NCBI GenBank assembly: GCA_004554425.1
Contig: SFMI01000026.1
Coordinates: 1 to 27,788, forward strand
Source: Candidatus Saccharimonadota bacterium
Lineage (GTDB): Bacteria; Eremiobacterota; Xenobia; Xenobiales; Xenobiaceae
DNA length: 27,788 bases
Direction of reading: 5' to 3'
The position numbers were made by a program, and so were the translations under genes. Each line of letters begins with the position of its first letter. Position 1 is the first letter of the stretch. Below are positions 1-8,304 of the stretch, piece by piece. The notes beneath the pieces are model-generated. The model made no database searches and was not told the DNA's origin. It saw nothing but the letters and a program-made list of their open reading frames with translations.

Positions 1-1869
1 CGAAGTAGTTCCAGAATTATTTTCGCCATCTTTAGCTGCAGCAACAGCCTCGGCAGCTTCTTCGGCTTTAGGTTGTGCTTGCTGAGCGCGAGCGCCGCCG
101 CCATTGGTGCTAGCCTCTGGAGCCAGCAAATTTAAATCGCTGTCCAAGCGCTCTGCGAATTTCAAAGCTTCAACTTTTTTATCCAATTCATCAGACGAGT
201 GCTCACGATTGCTATCGGAGCCGACATTTGGTTTGGGCTCTGGAGTGCGCTTTAAAGAAGCTATTTCTACAGTTTCGTCAGAGTCGACTAAATTCGGTTT
301 GCGCTCAGAAACAGCACCACGCAAAAAGGCACCGCCTGCATTGCGGGCAGCCTTATAACCGCCAGAAGAAGACGAACGCACTGGACGCAAAGGCAAATCT
401 TTTTCTTCGTTTACACTCTTCTCGCCTAAACGATTGCGAGAAGAAAAAGAGCTAGAACTACGATTAAAACCGGAGCCAAAATTATGAGAAGGACGCTCGG
501 CCAAGCGGCGGCTCAAAGCCAGCCCTTCTTTGGCAGTAGCAGGTTCATGCTTGGCATAAACTCCACTGCGAATTTCAGTTTTATCCTGACGATGCAGCGG
601 TTCTTTATTTCCACTCGGCGCAATGGGCGTTTTTTTACCGTCACGCTTCCAATCAGTACGCACCCTGTCATTATTATTGGGGTTATTGGCAGGCGAGTGA
701 CAAGAACTGGTGCTTGAGAACGAGGAATAAGCTCCGCGCCTAATAGTAGAACCAGTTGCGTACATATTTTTAGCTTCAGCAACTTGCTCTGCCTTACGAG
801 CAGCTTCATATTCTCTATTTCTGACAGAGGCCATTTCCCCACTGGTATTGCGGCGATGGATTTCGTTTATAAGCTCATCTTTCTCAGCTCTATCAAGCCT
901 CTCTCGCTCTAACAAAATAGGCTTGGGCTCGGCAAGGCGTGGAGCTTGTAAGCTTTCTTCAAATTTGTCGCGATCTAATTCTTTTTTCTCACTATCATCT
1001 TCAAAAAAGCCTCTGGAAGTTAAAGGTTCTACTTTCTCGTCTTCTTTGGCAGTAGGCATAAGGCCAGACTCTTCATAAAAGACAGCTTTTTGCTCCAGCT
1101 CTGTAGGCTCAGCCTCTTCAACTTCTTTAGCTTTTAACTCTATGTCATCATCTTCTTCCTGATGATGTTCCGACAATCTCTCCTTAGCATTGCTTAACAA
1201 CTCGGCACAATGTTTGCCGATAGAACTAAGCCACCCCCAAAATTTAGACAGTCCGCTAAGTGCCCGATGGCCCAACTCCGACAGCGAACTTCCGGAAAAT
1301 TGACTCAAAGCTTTACAACCTTCTATTGTTTCTTCTGTAGAAAGATTCCACGTAAAAACAAAAACAGATAAGAATCCCAGTGTTGCGAGCGTCCAAGCTC
1401 CAAATTCACCAATAATGCCTGCGACTACACCGTCGATAAATTTACCTATATTGCCACCCTGACCGCAACGAGCCGCAAAAAATACCGAAAAAAGCAGCAA
1501 CAGCGGAATAACAACTTTTATATTTATGCGTCCGGCTTTATTGTTGTAATTAAAGCACCAAGAAGCAGCCAAAAAAGCGATCATAGGCATAACCCAACCA
1601 GCCATACCTATGCAATTTCTTAAAGCTAAGGATATACCGTTTCCCAAGGCTCCGGCCCACTGAGGCGCAATTAAACACAGAAGCAAGAAAGGCGCTACCA
1701 ACCAAAGCCAAACAAGCCCCCATATGTAAAGACGACTTTCATCCCGTTTACCGACAGTTTGTCTGGCCAATGGAGGCGTATTTCCTGTTTTGCTGGCCCC
1801 CTTGCCAGCGGCAACTCCGGCCGCCTTTGCCAAACCGGCACCGGCTTTCTTTGTACGCTCAGTAACCAT
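1..1869 (-). CDS. ftsK: DNA translocase FtsK, N-terminal part (runs off left edge)
   Basis: Reading leftward from an ATG at 1869, the frame stays open for 623 codons to the window edge. A GGGTGAG ribosome site lies five bases before the ATG. Residues about 45-190 hold four hydrophobic segments in the FtsK/SpoIIIE N-terminal arrangement, including a GGNIGKFIDG stretch before the last one. A long charged linker follows, low in complexity and rich in Ser, Glu and Arg, as expected between the membrane anchor and the motor. The RecA-like motor and gamma domain would lie outside the window, so the call rests on the membrane domain and linker. FtsK anchors at the division septum and pumps chromosome ends apart before closure. 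It is divergent from rpoZ. A different four-TM protein with a long linker is possible but less likely. Confidence 0.75.
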   Translation of the reverse strand, partial: MVTERTKKAGAGLAKAAGVAAGKGASKTGNTPPLARQTVGKRDESRLYIWGLVWLWLVAPFLLLCLIAPQWAGALGNGISLALRNCIGMAGWVMPMIAFLAASWCFNYNNKAGRINIKVVIPLLLLFSVFFAARCGQGGNIGKFIDGVVAGIIGEFGAWTLATLGFLSVFVFTWNLSTEETIEGCKALSQFSGSSLSELGHRALSGLSKFWGWLSSIGKHCAELLSNAKERLSEHHQEEDDDIELKAKEVEEAEPTELEQKAVFYEESGLMPTAKEDEKVEPLTSRGFFEDDSEKKELDRDKFEESLQAPRLAEPKPILLERERLDRAEKDELINEIHRRNTSGEMASVRNREYEAARKAEQVAEAKNMYATGSTIRRGAYSSFSSTSSCHSPANNPNNNDRVRTDWKRDGKKTPIAPSGNKEPLHRQDKTEIRSGVYAKHEPATAKEGLALSRRLAERPSHNFGSGFNRSSSSFSSRNRLGEKSVNEEKDLPLRPVRSSSSGGYKAARNAGGAFLRGAVSERKPNLVDSDETVEIASLKRTPEPKPNVGSDSNREHSSDELDKKVEALKFAERLDSDLNLLAPEASTNGGGARAQQAQPKAEEAAEAVAAAKDGENNSGTTS

Positions 1870-2228
1870 ATGTACTCACCCTATCGCTAAAAATGGTAAA
1901 ACAAACCTATCTAGCCAGAGTGGAATCACTAGGCTCCCTCCCCAGCAAGAAACTGGCTTGTCGTAAAAAAATTGCTTTCTGCTTATTGTCAGAGCTGCTT
2001 CTCCCCCACTCTAGCCTCAAAATAAGGCAGAACCATCCCCCTAACGGAGAGGGCCTCGTGCTTCAATAATTAAAGACCAACTCCTCTATATTATATGGAA
2101 GAGCTACCCAGTCACGTCACAGTATCAACTCTCTAAGCAGGATTTTTCACAATTGAGACGTAAAGAATCGGGATCGAGAAATTGATTATATCATTTGCGG
2201 CCCTAGCAAGCCGCACGGAGGATTGAGC
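1870..2228. other. Divergent intergenic region ftsK / rpoZ
   Basis: This 359-bp gap separates two divergent genes. On the minus strand a TATAAT hexamer (2090-2095) could serve ftsK, but no convincing -35 box lies at the right distance. The rpoZ ribosome site GGAGG is at 2217-2221. I see no RNA gene, repeat or strong hairpin here. Confidence 0.4.
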
Positions 2229-2729
2229 ATGCTCGTAGAGCCGAGCTTGGATGAACTTCTCACCAAGGTAGACAATAAATTTGAATTAGTGACTCTGGCC
2301 TTAAAAAGAGCTCGCCAGATTAACGACGGCGATACCTCGATTGAACATTACAATGCCGCCAAGCCTGTGAGCATGGCATTGCAAGAGATTGCCAAAGGCG
2401 AAGTTTATGTAGACGAAAGTGCCGACACCGAACCTGCGGCCGCTAGCACCTCTAAGGAAGCTGATATTATGAGCGGAGATAGCTTGGCTGCTTCTTTGTC
2501 AGACGCTCCCAATAACGGTAAGACTGCTTCCGAGAGCAAGCCAGAAGATGCCATAAGCATCGACGATCTCAGCGCCGGAGATGTAAATTTGGAAGATTTC
2601 GTAGCCAAAGAAGAAGAAGACGATACTTCCATTGACGAATTGACAAATGCGGTTGACTCTGCCAGCCAAAGCAGTGAGGCGTTAGACTTCGTTTCCGAAA
2701 AGCCCCAAGAGACGGATTCTTTGATCTAA
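2229..2729 (+). CDS. rpoZ: RNA polymerase omega subunit with acidic C-terminal extension
   Basis: The first 60 residues match the omega subunit: PSLDELLTKVDNKFELV, then a KRARQI helix, and KPVSMALQEIAKGEV. Omega helps fold beta-prime and assemble RNA polymerase. ATG 2229 is the start: GGAGG at 2217-2221 sits seven bases before it. The in-frame TTG at 2223 is only one base from that site and is rejected. The protein has 166 residues, whereas omega is usually 65-90. The extra 100 or so residues are rich in Asp, Glu, Ser and Ala, with repeated acidic clusters, and are probably disordered. A PilT-like gene follows 76 bases later on the same strand, with its own ribosome site, so co-transcription is possible. 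Confidence 0.9.
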   Translation: MLVEPSLDELLTKVDNKFELVTLALKRARQINDGDTSIEHYNAAKPVSMALQEIAKGEVYVDESADTEPAAASTSKEADIMSGDSLAASLSDAPNNGKTASESKPEDAISIDDLSAGDVNLEDFVAKEEEDDTSIDELTNAVDSASQSSEALDFVSEKPQETDSLI

Positions 2730-2805
2730 TCGCGCTGGGAGTACGTTCCGCTCTGAAATTTCCGAGCTAATAAATATCAACAAGAACGGCTAGAGGTATT
2801 TACTT

Positions 2806-4029
2806 ATGGAAGTTAATGGGTCAGTTCTACAGGAACTGCTTAATAGAATGACCATTTTATGCGATCACTTTGCTGAAAGTGACAGCGAAGCGGCTACTGT
2901 TCCTTACAAGCTGACCCAGCTTTTGGATATAGCAGTTGCCCACGGTGCTTCTGCCTTGAATATAAACGTCGGCAGCCCTCCCACTTTGCGAATCAACAAT
3001 ATGCTCAGCGTAGTGGAAGGCTCCCCTCTGAGCGACGCTGATTGCCGTAAGCTACTTAAGCCTGTTTTAACCAGTTATTTAAGGAGTCAACTGGTCAAAG
3101 AAGGTCATGCCGAAACTTGCATAGCCGGTGGCGGTTCCGGATTTAAAGTTCATTTATTTTTGGAGCGCAGCCACGTTTGCGCCTCTTTCCATCGTTTGCG
3201 CACTGATATTCCCAAGCTGGAAACTTTAGGATTAAGTGGAAGCTTAGTTGAAAATATTTTAGAGCAGCCTTCGGGACTCATTTTACTTACAGGATTACCC
3301 AGGAGCGGAAAGATCAACACTTTGGCCGCTCTGGTGTCGCATATCAACGCTACTCGCTTGGCTAGAATTGTAACTTTAGAGAATCCTATTCAATTCTGGC
3401 GTTACAACCAGCTCAGTACAATCTTACAACGCGAAGTCGGAGTGGATGTTCCTTCGTTCTCTACTGGCATCCAGCAAGCTGTCGATCAAGATGCTGATGT
3501 ATTGGGTATTAGCGAAATTCCCGACCGCGAGACAGCCACTTTTGCTATTCGAGCGGCAACCAACAACAAATTAGTTATTGCCGTTTTGGATGCTACCAGT
3601 CCTGGTCGCGGCTTAGATCGCATCCTTAGTTCCTTCGACGACCAGGAACGCGCCAAGATGACTCCTATTTTTGCCAATGCTTTGCGCATCGTTCTTCATC
3701 AAACTTTGGTTAATCGCAGTGATGGCCGAGGTGTTATTCCCGCTTTCGAAATTCTGGTCAATAATGACGAGATCCACGAAGAATTGAAGAACGGCCGAAC
3801 TGATAAGTTAGCCTGGATTATGCAAGAGCATAATATGCAAACTTTGGGTAAGTCTCTCTCCCGCTTAGTTTCAGCCGGCTTGGTTGACAAAGAAGAAGCT
3901 TTGCATTATTTGTCCAATCCTTCCGAATTGCAAATTGATAAAGACAGTTTGGCCAATCTGGGTGATTATGACAGCGAGCCTGTAACTGATGTCGATACTA
4001 ACGATACTCCTCTTATGTCGTGGCTCTAG
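2806..4029 (+). CDS. PilT-like (type IV pilus/type II secretion family) ATPase, degenerate
   Basis: The 407-residue protein aligns along its length with the pilus retraction ATPase PilT. The N-terminal domain has GASALNINVGSPPTLRINN where PilT has the GASDLH segment. The ATPase core has GLILLTGLPRSGKINTLAAL (157-176), then TLENPIQ, ILQREVGVD, QDADVLGISE and the C-terminal GRGVIPAFEILVNN. Several catalytic positions have changed. In Walker A (163-170) the Ser/Thr after GK is Ile170. The Asp-box Asp is Asn (LENPI for the usual EDPIE), and the His of the TLHT box is lost (AVLDATS). The Walker B Glu237 and Lys169 remain. Nucleotide binding or hydrolysis is therefore likely weak or lost. No pilin or pilus gene is nearby. 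The start is supported by AGAGGT eight bases upstream. Confidence 0.85.
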   Translation: MEVNGSVLQELLNRMTILCDHFAESDSEAATVPYKLTQLLDIAVAHGASALNINVGSPPTLRINNMLSVVEGSPLSDADCRKLLKPVLTSYLRSQLVKEGHAETCIAGGGSGFKVHLFLERSHVCASFHRLRTDIPKLETLGLSGSLVENILEQPSGLILLTGLPRSGKINTLAALVSHINATRLARIVTLENPIQFWRYNQLSTILQREVGVDVPSFSTGIQQAVDQDADVLGISEIPDRETATFAIRAATNNKLVIAVLDATSPGRGLDRILSSFDDQERAKMTPIFANALRIVLHQTLVNRSDGRGVIPAFEILVNNDEIHEELKNGRTDKLAWIMQEHNMQTLGKSLSRLVSAGLVDKEEALHYLSNPSELQIDKDSLANLGDYDSEPVTDVDTNDTPLMSWL

Positions 4030-4059
4030 TCTTTGTTTATAACTTATTAAGTAAAAAAT

Positions 4060-4098
4060 AATATGCCCCACAAGTTAGTATAACTTGTGGGGCATATT
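4060..4098. terminator. Bidirectional terminator between convergent genes
   Basis: A perfect 18-bp inverted repeat (4060-4077 with 4081-4098) has a 3-base loop and GC-rich ATGCCCCACAAG arms. Flanking A/T runs give modest T tracts in both directions. It lies between the stop of the PilT-like gene and the convergent gene ending at 4120. Confidence 0.85.
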
Positions 4099-4119
4099 AA
4101 ATTGATTTGACAAATTAGC

Positions 4120-5118
4120 CTAATCACAATTTCTATTCATAATAACTTCTAAAGCAGACATCGATTTTAAGAAAGCGTATTCTTTTAAGCGCATATTGGC
4201 ATCTTGATCGTTAAGTACTAAACAAGCGCTCTGCTCTTGGCGGCCCAAAACACCAACGATAGGATCTTCCAAAGGCTCGCGCCAATCTTCGTTAGCTCTC
4301 AACATGGGCTTGGGCGTCTGAGTAGTTATAACAGGCTCAGCTGGCCCCAAAATATCTCTCCAAGTAATCATTTTTTGTCCATTATGATCAGTTTGCTGCT
4401 TATTGTCGTCTTCATGCTCTTTCTTAGGTATAGCCGGGGGCTCGATAAATTCCATCGCACTAGCCATTAAGTAAACATGACAGTTAAAGAAATCGCTATC
4501 TTGGTAACAAAGCTTAAGAGGGCCTAAATAACGGTCGTAACGACTAGTGCCCAAAACTTCTTGAGAGATAAAGCGATTCGCTTCTTCTTCATATTCCAAG
4601 TCAGGATAACGCTTTACACTAATAAAATCGGCTTTGCTCTCATCTTCTTGCCAATTAGCATAAATGGTATCCCATACGTGAGCAGCCATGGAAGCCTCTG
4701 CTCTAGTTTCATCATAAAGACGGTGCATGGCCGGAATGGCATAATCTCCAAAGCAAATACTTAATACTCTATCTAAATTGGTGCCATTGTAGCCAAAGGA
4801 GAAGTCTTTATCTTTAGCCATCAAACTACATCTTTCGCGAAAGGCAAAAGTGCCTAAAGGCAAAGATTCACGACGACGATAGTAAGGATAACGCTTTACA
4901 GGAGAGACCGCTACTTCAGCATTGATACATCCTTTGTACTTGGCTGCTTGCACCAACAAAAATTGGTAACAATCTGGATCTTTTTGCCTAGAGAAGCCAA
5001 AAATAAGACTGTCTTTGGTAGAGAATTTGAATATTTCTTGGTATCCTTGAAAATATAACCTAACTGCATCTAAAATGGCAGGGTAGACTTGGATAGGCGT
5101 CCTACTGGCAATACTCAT
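4120..5118 (-). CDS. Hypothetical protein, family not recognised
   Basis: A 332-residue soluble protein without signal peptide or membrane segments. I recognise no domain. It is rich in Tyr, Arg, Asp and Glu, contains two SVKRYP/SPVKRYP-type pieces (about residues 72 and 167), and has a hydrophilic, Gln/Asp/Lys-rich stretch near residues 230-255. The ATG at 5118 is the only standard start near the front of the frame. The nearest good ribosome site (AAGGAG) is 17 bases upstream, which is long, and part of it lies in a small hairpin. The gene is 48 bp downstream of nnr on the same strand, so the two may share a transcript. That proximity alone does not indicate a function. Confidence 0.6.
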   Translation of the reverse strand: MSIASRTPIQVYPAILDAVRLYFQGYQEIFKFSTKDSLIFGFSRQKDPDCYQFLLVQAAKYKGCINAEVAVSPVKRYPYYRRRESLPLGTFAFRERCSLMAKDKDFSFGYNGTNLDRVLSICFGDYAIPAMHRLYDETRAEASMAAHVWDTIYANWQEDESKADFISVKRYPDLEYEEEANRFISQEVLGTSRYDRYLGPLKLCYQDSDFFNCHVYLMASAMEFIEPPAIPKKEHEDDNKQQTDHNGQKMITWRDILGPAEPVITTQTPKPMLRANEDWREPLEDPIVGVLGRQEQSACLVLNDQDANMRLKEYAFLKSMSALEVIMNRNCD

Positions 5119-5127
5119 AATGAGAAC

Positions 5128-5156
5128 AAAAACCGCTCCTTATTAAGGATGTTTTT
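5128..5156 (-). terminator. Weak hairpin with T run between nnr and the next gene
   Basis: On the minus strand AAAAAC and GTTTTT arms enclose CCTT-AAT-AAGG, and the hairpin ends in a T-rich run. The AAGGAG ribosome site of the downstream gene is partly inside it. It could reduce read-through from nnr or mask that site. The stem is short and AT-rich, so this is tentative. Confidence 0.3.
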
Positions 5157-5166
5157 AGTTAATTAC

Positions 5167-6762
5167 TCATTTATTTTCCAACAAGTTTATAAAATCCTGG
5201 CAAACTTCAGGAATTAAATTACTTATCTCAGAAGCGACGATGCCACGATCAGAATGCTCGGCAAAAGCCTTATCCCCAGCAGCACCATGCCAATAAGCTC
5301 CTAAAACAGCTGCTTCAAAAGGCTCCATACCTTGAGCTAACAAACCGACAATTAAACCGGCCAAAACATCGCCAGAGCCTCCCTGGGCTAAAACAGGGCC
5401 GCCACTGCTATTTAGCCAGCAACGCTGACCGTCGCTTATTAAACTAGGACTTCCCTTGGCAACTACTGTACAATTGTATTTTTGTGCACACAAAAGGGCA
5501 TAATAAGGAAAATTTTTCTGCAATTCGGCTGAATTTATATGTAAGAGTCGAGACAATTCTCCCAAATGAGGAGTTAGGACACACCTTTGCTGCAAATCTA
5601 TATTTTCGGCAACGTCAATTTGGCTTAAATGCCATAAAGCATCGGCATCAATTACCATAGGAACAGAGCATTTCTTAATTAAAGTGCCCACAGCTTTAGT
5701 AGTATGGTTATCTCGACCAAGCCCTGGCCCTAAACAAACAGATTTAGGAGAAGGCCAAGGACAAAAAGCTTGCTTCGGCTCGTCTTTTTCATTATTAAGC
5801 CAAGGGAAATGAGCTAAATCATCTTCATTAAGAAAGCCTTCATCTTCTAAAGGACAGCGCATAATTTCGGGGTAGTAAGCTCCTATTTGACAACAAAGAG
5901 AAGACGGAGCAGCTAAAAGTACTAGGCCGGCTCCAGAACGCAAAGCCGCTTGAGAAGAAAGAAGAGGGGCTCCTAGGTAGTGACGAGATCCACCTATTAC
6001 CCAGACAGTACCGAAAGTACCTTTATAAGCATTTTGAGCTCTAATAGGCAAAAGAGAAGCAGCTAATTTTTTATCAACAATAAGAGACTTTTTATCGGGA
6101 TCTTCGCTTAATTTTTTAGGGAAACCAATATCGACCACTTCCACTTTTCCGGCTAAGCTACGGCCTGGCTCCAAATAAAGTCCCCATTTAGGTAAGCCTA
6201 TAGTAACAGTAAGTTGACACGAAGGCGCCTTGCCTAAAACTTGACCACTGTTAGCTTCCAAGCCTGAAGGCAAATCAACAGCAATAACTTTGAGCTTGTT
6301 TAATTTTTCGTTGATATATTCAATAATTTCAGCGTAAGGAGATTTTAAGTTTCTATCTAGACCGTTACCAAAAAGTGCATCTACTACATATTCTGTTTCA
6401 TCTAGATAGCGTTTAACTTGCTCTAAATTTATATAAATATGCAAATTGCCATACAATTTTTGAAAAACAGAAGCATATAATTGTGCATCTCCACGTAAGG
6501 CTTCCACTTCTCTCATAGAAAGGCAAACAACTTCAGCCTCAGCTTCACAAAGATACCTGGCAATAACGAAACCATCTCCCCCATTATTTCCAGGGCCACA
6601 TAAAACTAAAAAGCGTTTGCCTTTTACAGAGCCGAAATGTTTAAGAATAGAAGCAAAAACAGCATGACCAGCTCTTTCCATAAGTGCGGAACCAGGAATA
6701 CCTACTTTATGTATAGTATCGTGATCGATAGCGGCCATTTCTTCAGCTTTGACAATACGCAT
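5167..6762 (-). CDS. nnr: Bifunctional NAD(P)H-hydrate repair enzyme (epimerase and ADP-dependent dehydratase)
   Basis: This two-domain enzyme repairs damaged NADH and NADPH hydrates. The N-terminal half (about 1-215) is a YjeF_N epimerase with VKAEEMAAIDHDTI, GPGNNGGDGFVIARYL and AVDLPSGLEANSG. The C-terminal half is the ribokinase-like dehydratase with GSRHYLGAPLLSSQAALRSG, IDADALWHL, LTPHLGELSRLL and the catalytic GGSGDVLAGL motif. The 531-residue length fits the fused form. The start is ATG 6762, nine bases after AAGGAG. The frame extends to a TTG at 6783, but that codon precedes the ribosome site. A terminator separates it from rpsI upstream, and an unrecognised gene follows after 48 bp. 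Confidence 0.95.
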   Translation of the reverse strand: MRIVKAEEMAAIDHDTIHKVGIPGSALMERAGHAVFASILKHFGSVKGKRFLVLCGPGNNGGDGFVIARYLCEAEAEVVCLSMREVEALRGDAQLYASVFQKLYGNLHIYINLEQVKRYLDETEYVVDALFGNGLDRNLKSPYAEIIEYINEKLNKLKVIAVDLPSGLEANSGQVLGKAPSCQLTVTIGLPKWGLYLEPGRSLAGKVEVVDIGFPKKLSEDPDKKSLIVDKKLAASLLPIRAQNAYKGTFGTVWVIGGSRHYLGAPLLSSQAALRSGAGLVLLAAPSSLCCQIGAYYPEIMRCPLEDEGFLNEDDLAHFPWLNNEKDEPKQAFCPWPSPKSVCLGPGLGRDNHTTKAVGTLIKKCSVPMVIDADALWHLSQIDVAENIDLQQRCVLTPHLGELSRLLHINSAELQKNFPYYALLCAQKYNCTVVAKGSPSLISDGQRCWLNSSGGPVLAQGGSGDVLAGLIVGLLAQGMEPFEAAVLGAYWHGAAGDKAFAEHSDRGIVASEISNLIPEVCQDFINLLENK

Positions 6763-6808
6763 ATGCTTGGGCTCCTTATGCAAAAAAAAGTATTTAAAAA
6801 CGAAAGAA

Positions 6809-6836
6809 GCTGCTTAACCATAGTGGTTAAAGCAGC
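6809..6836 (-). terminator. Rho-independent terminator after rpsI
   Basis: On the minus strand GCTGCTTTAACCA pairs with TGGTTAAGCAGC across a 3-base loop. A T-rich stretch (TTCTTTCGTTTTT) follows. It lies downstream of rpsI and upstream of the nnr start, so it closes the rplM-rpsI transcript. Confidence 0.75.
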
Positions 6837-6891
6837 AACCTCGAGAAACGTTCTAAGCTTCTAAGCAGCTCTCAAGAGAGCAGCTGAAAAA

Positions 6892-7305
6892 CTAACGTTT
6901 GGTCCACTGGAATCCGCGACGAGCACGCTTGCGACCGTATTTCTTACGCTCTTTTTCACGAGAGTCACGAGTCATGAAACCAGCTCGCTTCAATTCGGTG
7001 CGAAGGGTTCCGTCAAAAGCTTCTAAAGCTCTGGCGATACCGTGCTTTACAGCTCCGGCTTGACCGGAAACGCCGCCGCCATCACAAGTGGCGTAGACGT
7101 TGAATTTGCCCTCAGTCTTGGTGAGTTCCAAAGGAGAACGCACGAGCATCTGCTGAGTAGCGCGAGGGAAGTACTCCTCGTAAGGGCGCTTGTTGATGAT
7201 GATGCGACCGTCACCGGGTACTAAGCGAACACGAGCGACAGCGCGTTTTCTGCGGCCGGTAGCCTGATGAACCATCGACTGGATTGCTAACTTTACTTTA
7301 GGCAT
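6892..7305 (-). CDS. rpsI: Small ribosomal subunit protein uS9
   Basis: The 137-residue protein has the full S9 core: ATGRRKRAVARVRLVPGDG, INKRPYEEYFP, GGGVSGQAGAVKHGIARAL, and the basic C-terminal tail DSREKERKKYGRKRARRGFQWTKR. That tail reaches towards the P-site tRNA in the 30S subunit. ATG 7305 follows an AAGGGGTAAG ribosome site three bases upstream. An internal ATG eleven codons in would give the more usual length but has no ribosome site. It lies 58 bp downstream of rplM, the standard gene pair. Confidence 0.97.
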   Translation of the reverse strand: MPKVKLAIQSMVHQATGRRKRAVARVRLVPGDGRIIINKRPYEEYFPRATQQMLVRSPLELTKTEGKFNVYATCDGGGVSGQAGAVKHGIARALEAFDGTLRTELKRAGFMTRDSREKERKKYGRKRARRGFQWTKR

Positions 7306-7363
7306 TAACTTACCCCTTTAAAGATTCTTGAAAGTACAGAGCGCTTTTCCTAAAACCTAAGAA

Positions 7364-7798
7364 CTATAAGGTCTCGGGAAGAGGGCGAGGCTGCTGAGCC
7401 TGATGAGGATGCGTGCTGCCAGTGTAAACTTTCAGCTTGCGCATACGAACGGCGCGCAGTTTGTTCTTAGGAAGCATACCGTCTACGGCAGCCTTGATAA
7501 CTCTGTCAGGGAATCTAGCGATCATTTCGCTATAAGCAACGGTCTTCAAACCGCCGGGATAACGAGAGTGTCTGATATATTCCTTGCTGGTGGCCTTTGA
7601 ACCAGTGAGCACCACTTTATCGGCATTCAATACTATAACAAAATCGCCAACATCCATATGAGGTGTAAATGTAGGTTTGTGCTTACCGATGAGCACGCGA
7701 GCGATCTGAGTAGCCAAACGACCCAAAGTTTTGCCTTCGGCGTCTACTACGTACCAATCTTTTTTTACCTCGTTGGCCTTGACGGCATACGTCTTCAC
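7364..7798 (-). CDS. rplM: Large ribosomal subunit protein uL13
   Basis: The 144-residue protein is a typical L13: KTYAVKANEVKKDWYVVDAEG, LGRLATQIARVLIGKHKP, FTPHMDVGDFVIVLNADKVVLTG, YPGGLK, GMLPKNKL and the C-terminal THPHQAQQP. The start is GTG 7798, with GGAGG (7806-7810) seven bases upstream. The frame continues 54 bases further upstream, but that would add residues outside the family and lacks a ribosome site. It is the first gene of the rplM-rpsI unit. Two candidate promoters lie upstream. Confidence 0.96.
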   Translation of the reverse strand: MKTYAVKANEVKKDWYVVDAEGKTLGRLATQIARVLIGKHKPTFTPHMDVGDFVIVLNADKVVLTGSKATSKEYIRHSRYPGGLKTVAYSEMIARFPDRVIKAAVDGMLPKNKLRAVRMRKLKVYTGSTHPHQAQQPRPLPETL

Positions 7799-7928
7799 TG
7801 CCAGTCCTCCACGTCGTGCCGGCCAGACCCGAACCTCTAAAAGCGGGGCCAAAAAAAGCCGGTCTCTAAAATCTAAAATCTACCAACTTGCTGCAAAAGC
7901 AAAAAGGCAGTTCCAAATCATATGCGGC

Positions 7929-7957
7929 ATAGTAATGCCACGCCGCTTTCTAGTCAA
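7929..7957 (-). promoter_or_regulatory. Sigma-70-type promoter for rplM-rpsI (proximal)
   Basis: On the minus strand TTGACT (7957-7952), a 17-base spacer and TACTAT (7934-7929) form a plausible promoter. Transcription would start near 7922 and leave a leader of about 120 bases before the GTG of rplM. The -10 box matches the consensus at four of six positions. Confidence 0.5.
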
Positions 7958-8040
7958 GGAACTCTGCAAAATCTTCCTAACGGGGACAAGAAGGCTTCGA
8001 AAGATCTAACCTTAACAAAAAGTTACGATTCAGCTAAGGC

Positions 8041-8069
8041 ATTATACTAAAAAAAAGCTTTAAAGTGAA
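8041..8069 (-). promoter_or_regulatory. Sigma-70-type promoter for rplM-rpsI (distal)
   Basis: On the minus strand TTCACT (8069-8064), a 17-base spacer and a perfect TATAAT (8046-8041) lie about 235 bases upstream of rplM. It could act with or instead of the proximal promoter. Confidence 0.5.
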
Positions 8070-8154
8070 GGCCCTTTAAGCCTATTTTTCATTTTTTTCT
8101 TATATAGAAGCAGGCAACTTAATAAATAGCCAAACAAATAGCCCAATGAGAACG

Positions 8155-8303
8155 AGACTATACGACTACAGAGTCTGAAGAAAACGCTTTTTCCAGCTTT
8201 AGCAAAGGCTGAATAAAAAGGATTACGTGACGCTTTCTACAAATACCGCTCCCAGTAGCAAGGCGTTTTGGGGCTTTTTTTATTAAAAATTAGCCCCCCA
8301 AAA
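8155..8303 (+). promoter_or_regulatory. Structured 5' leader of the HD-GYP gene, type unknown
   Basis: Three hairpins precede the start codon. The first is AGACT/AGTCT (8155-8176). The second is a longer one, CTTTTT-CAGCTTT paired with AAA-GCTG-AAAAAG (8187-8220). The third pairs TTTTGGGGC (8266-8274) with GCCCC and AAAA (293-303 of the 8000s), ending just before the ATG. The GGGGC arm is followed by seven Ts and could alternatively pair with GCTCC at 8248-8252 to make a terminator-like hairpin. No Shine-Dalgarno sequence is visible. I do not recognise a c-di-GMP riboswitch core. The rest of the gap from 8070 to 8154 shows nothing I can support. Confidence 0.35.
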
Positions 8304-8304
8304 A

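Noticed and set aside
513..842. Minus-strand 109-codon frame inside the ftsK linker
   Set aside because: It lies in another frame of the continuous ftsK reading frame and has low-complexity origin; it is a shadow.
8155..8303. Known c-di-GMP-I riboswitch before the HD-GYP gene
   Set aside because: The conserved aptamer core and tetraloop-receptor parts are not visible; only generic hairpins are.
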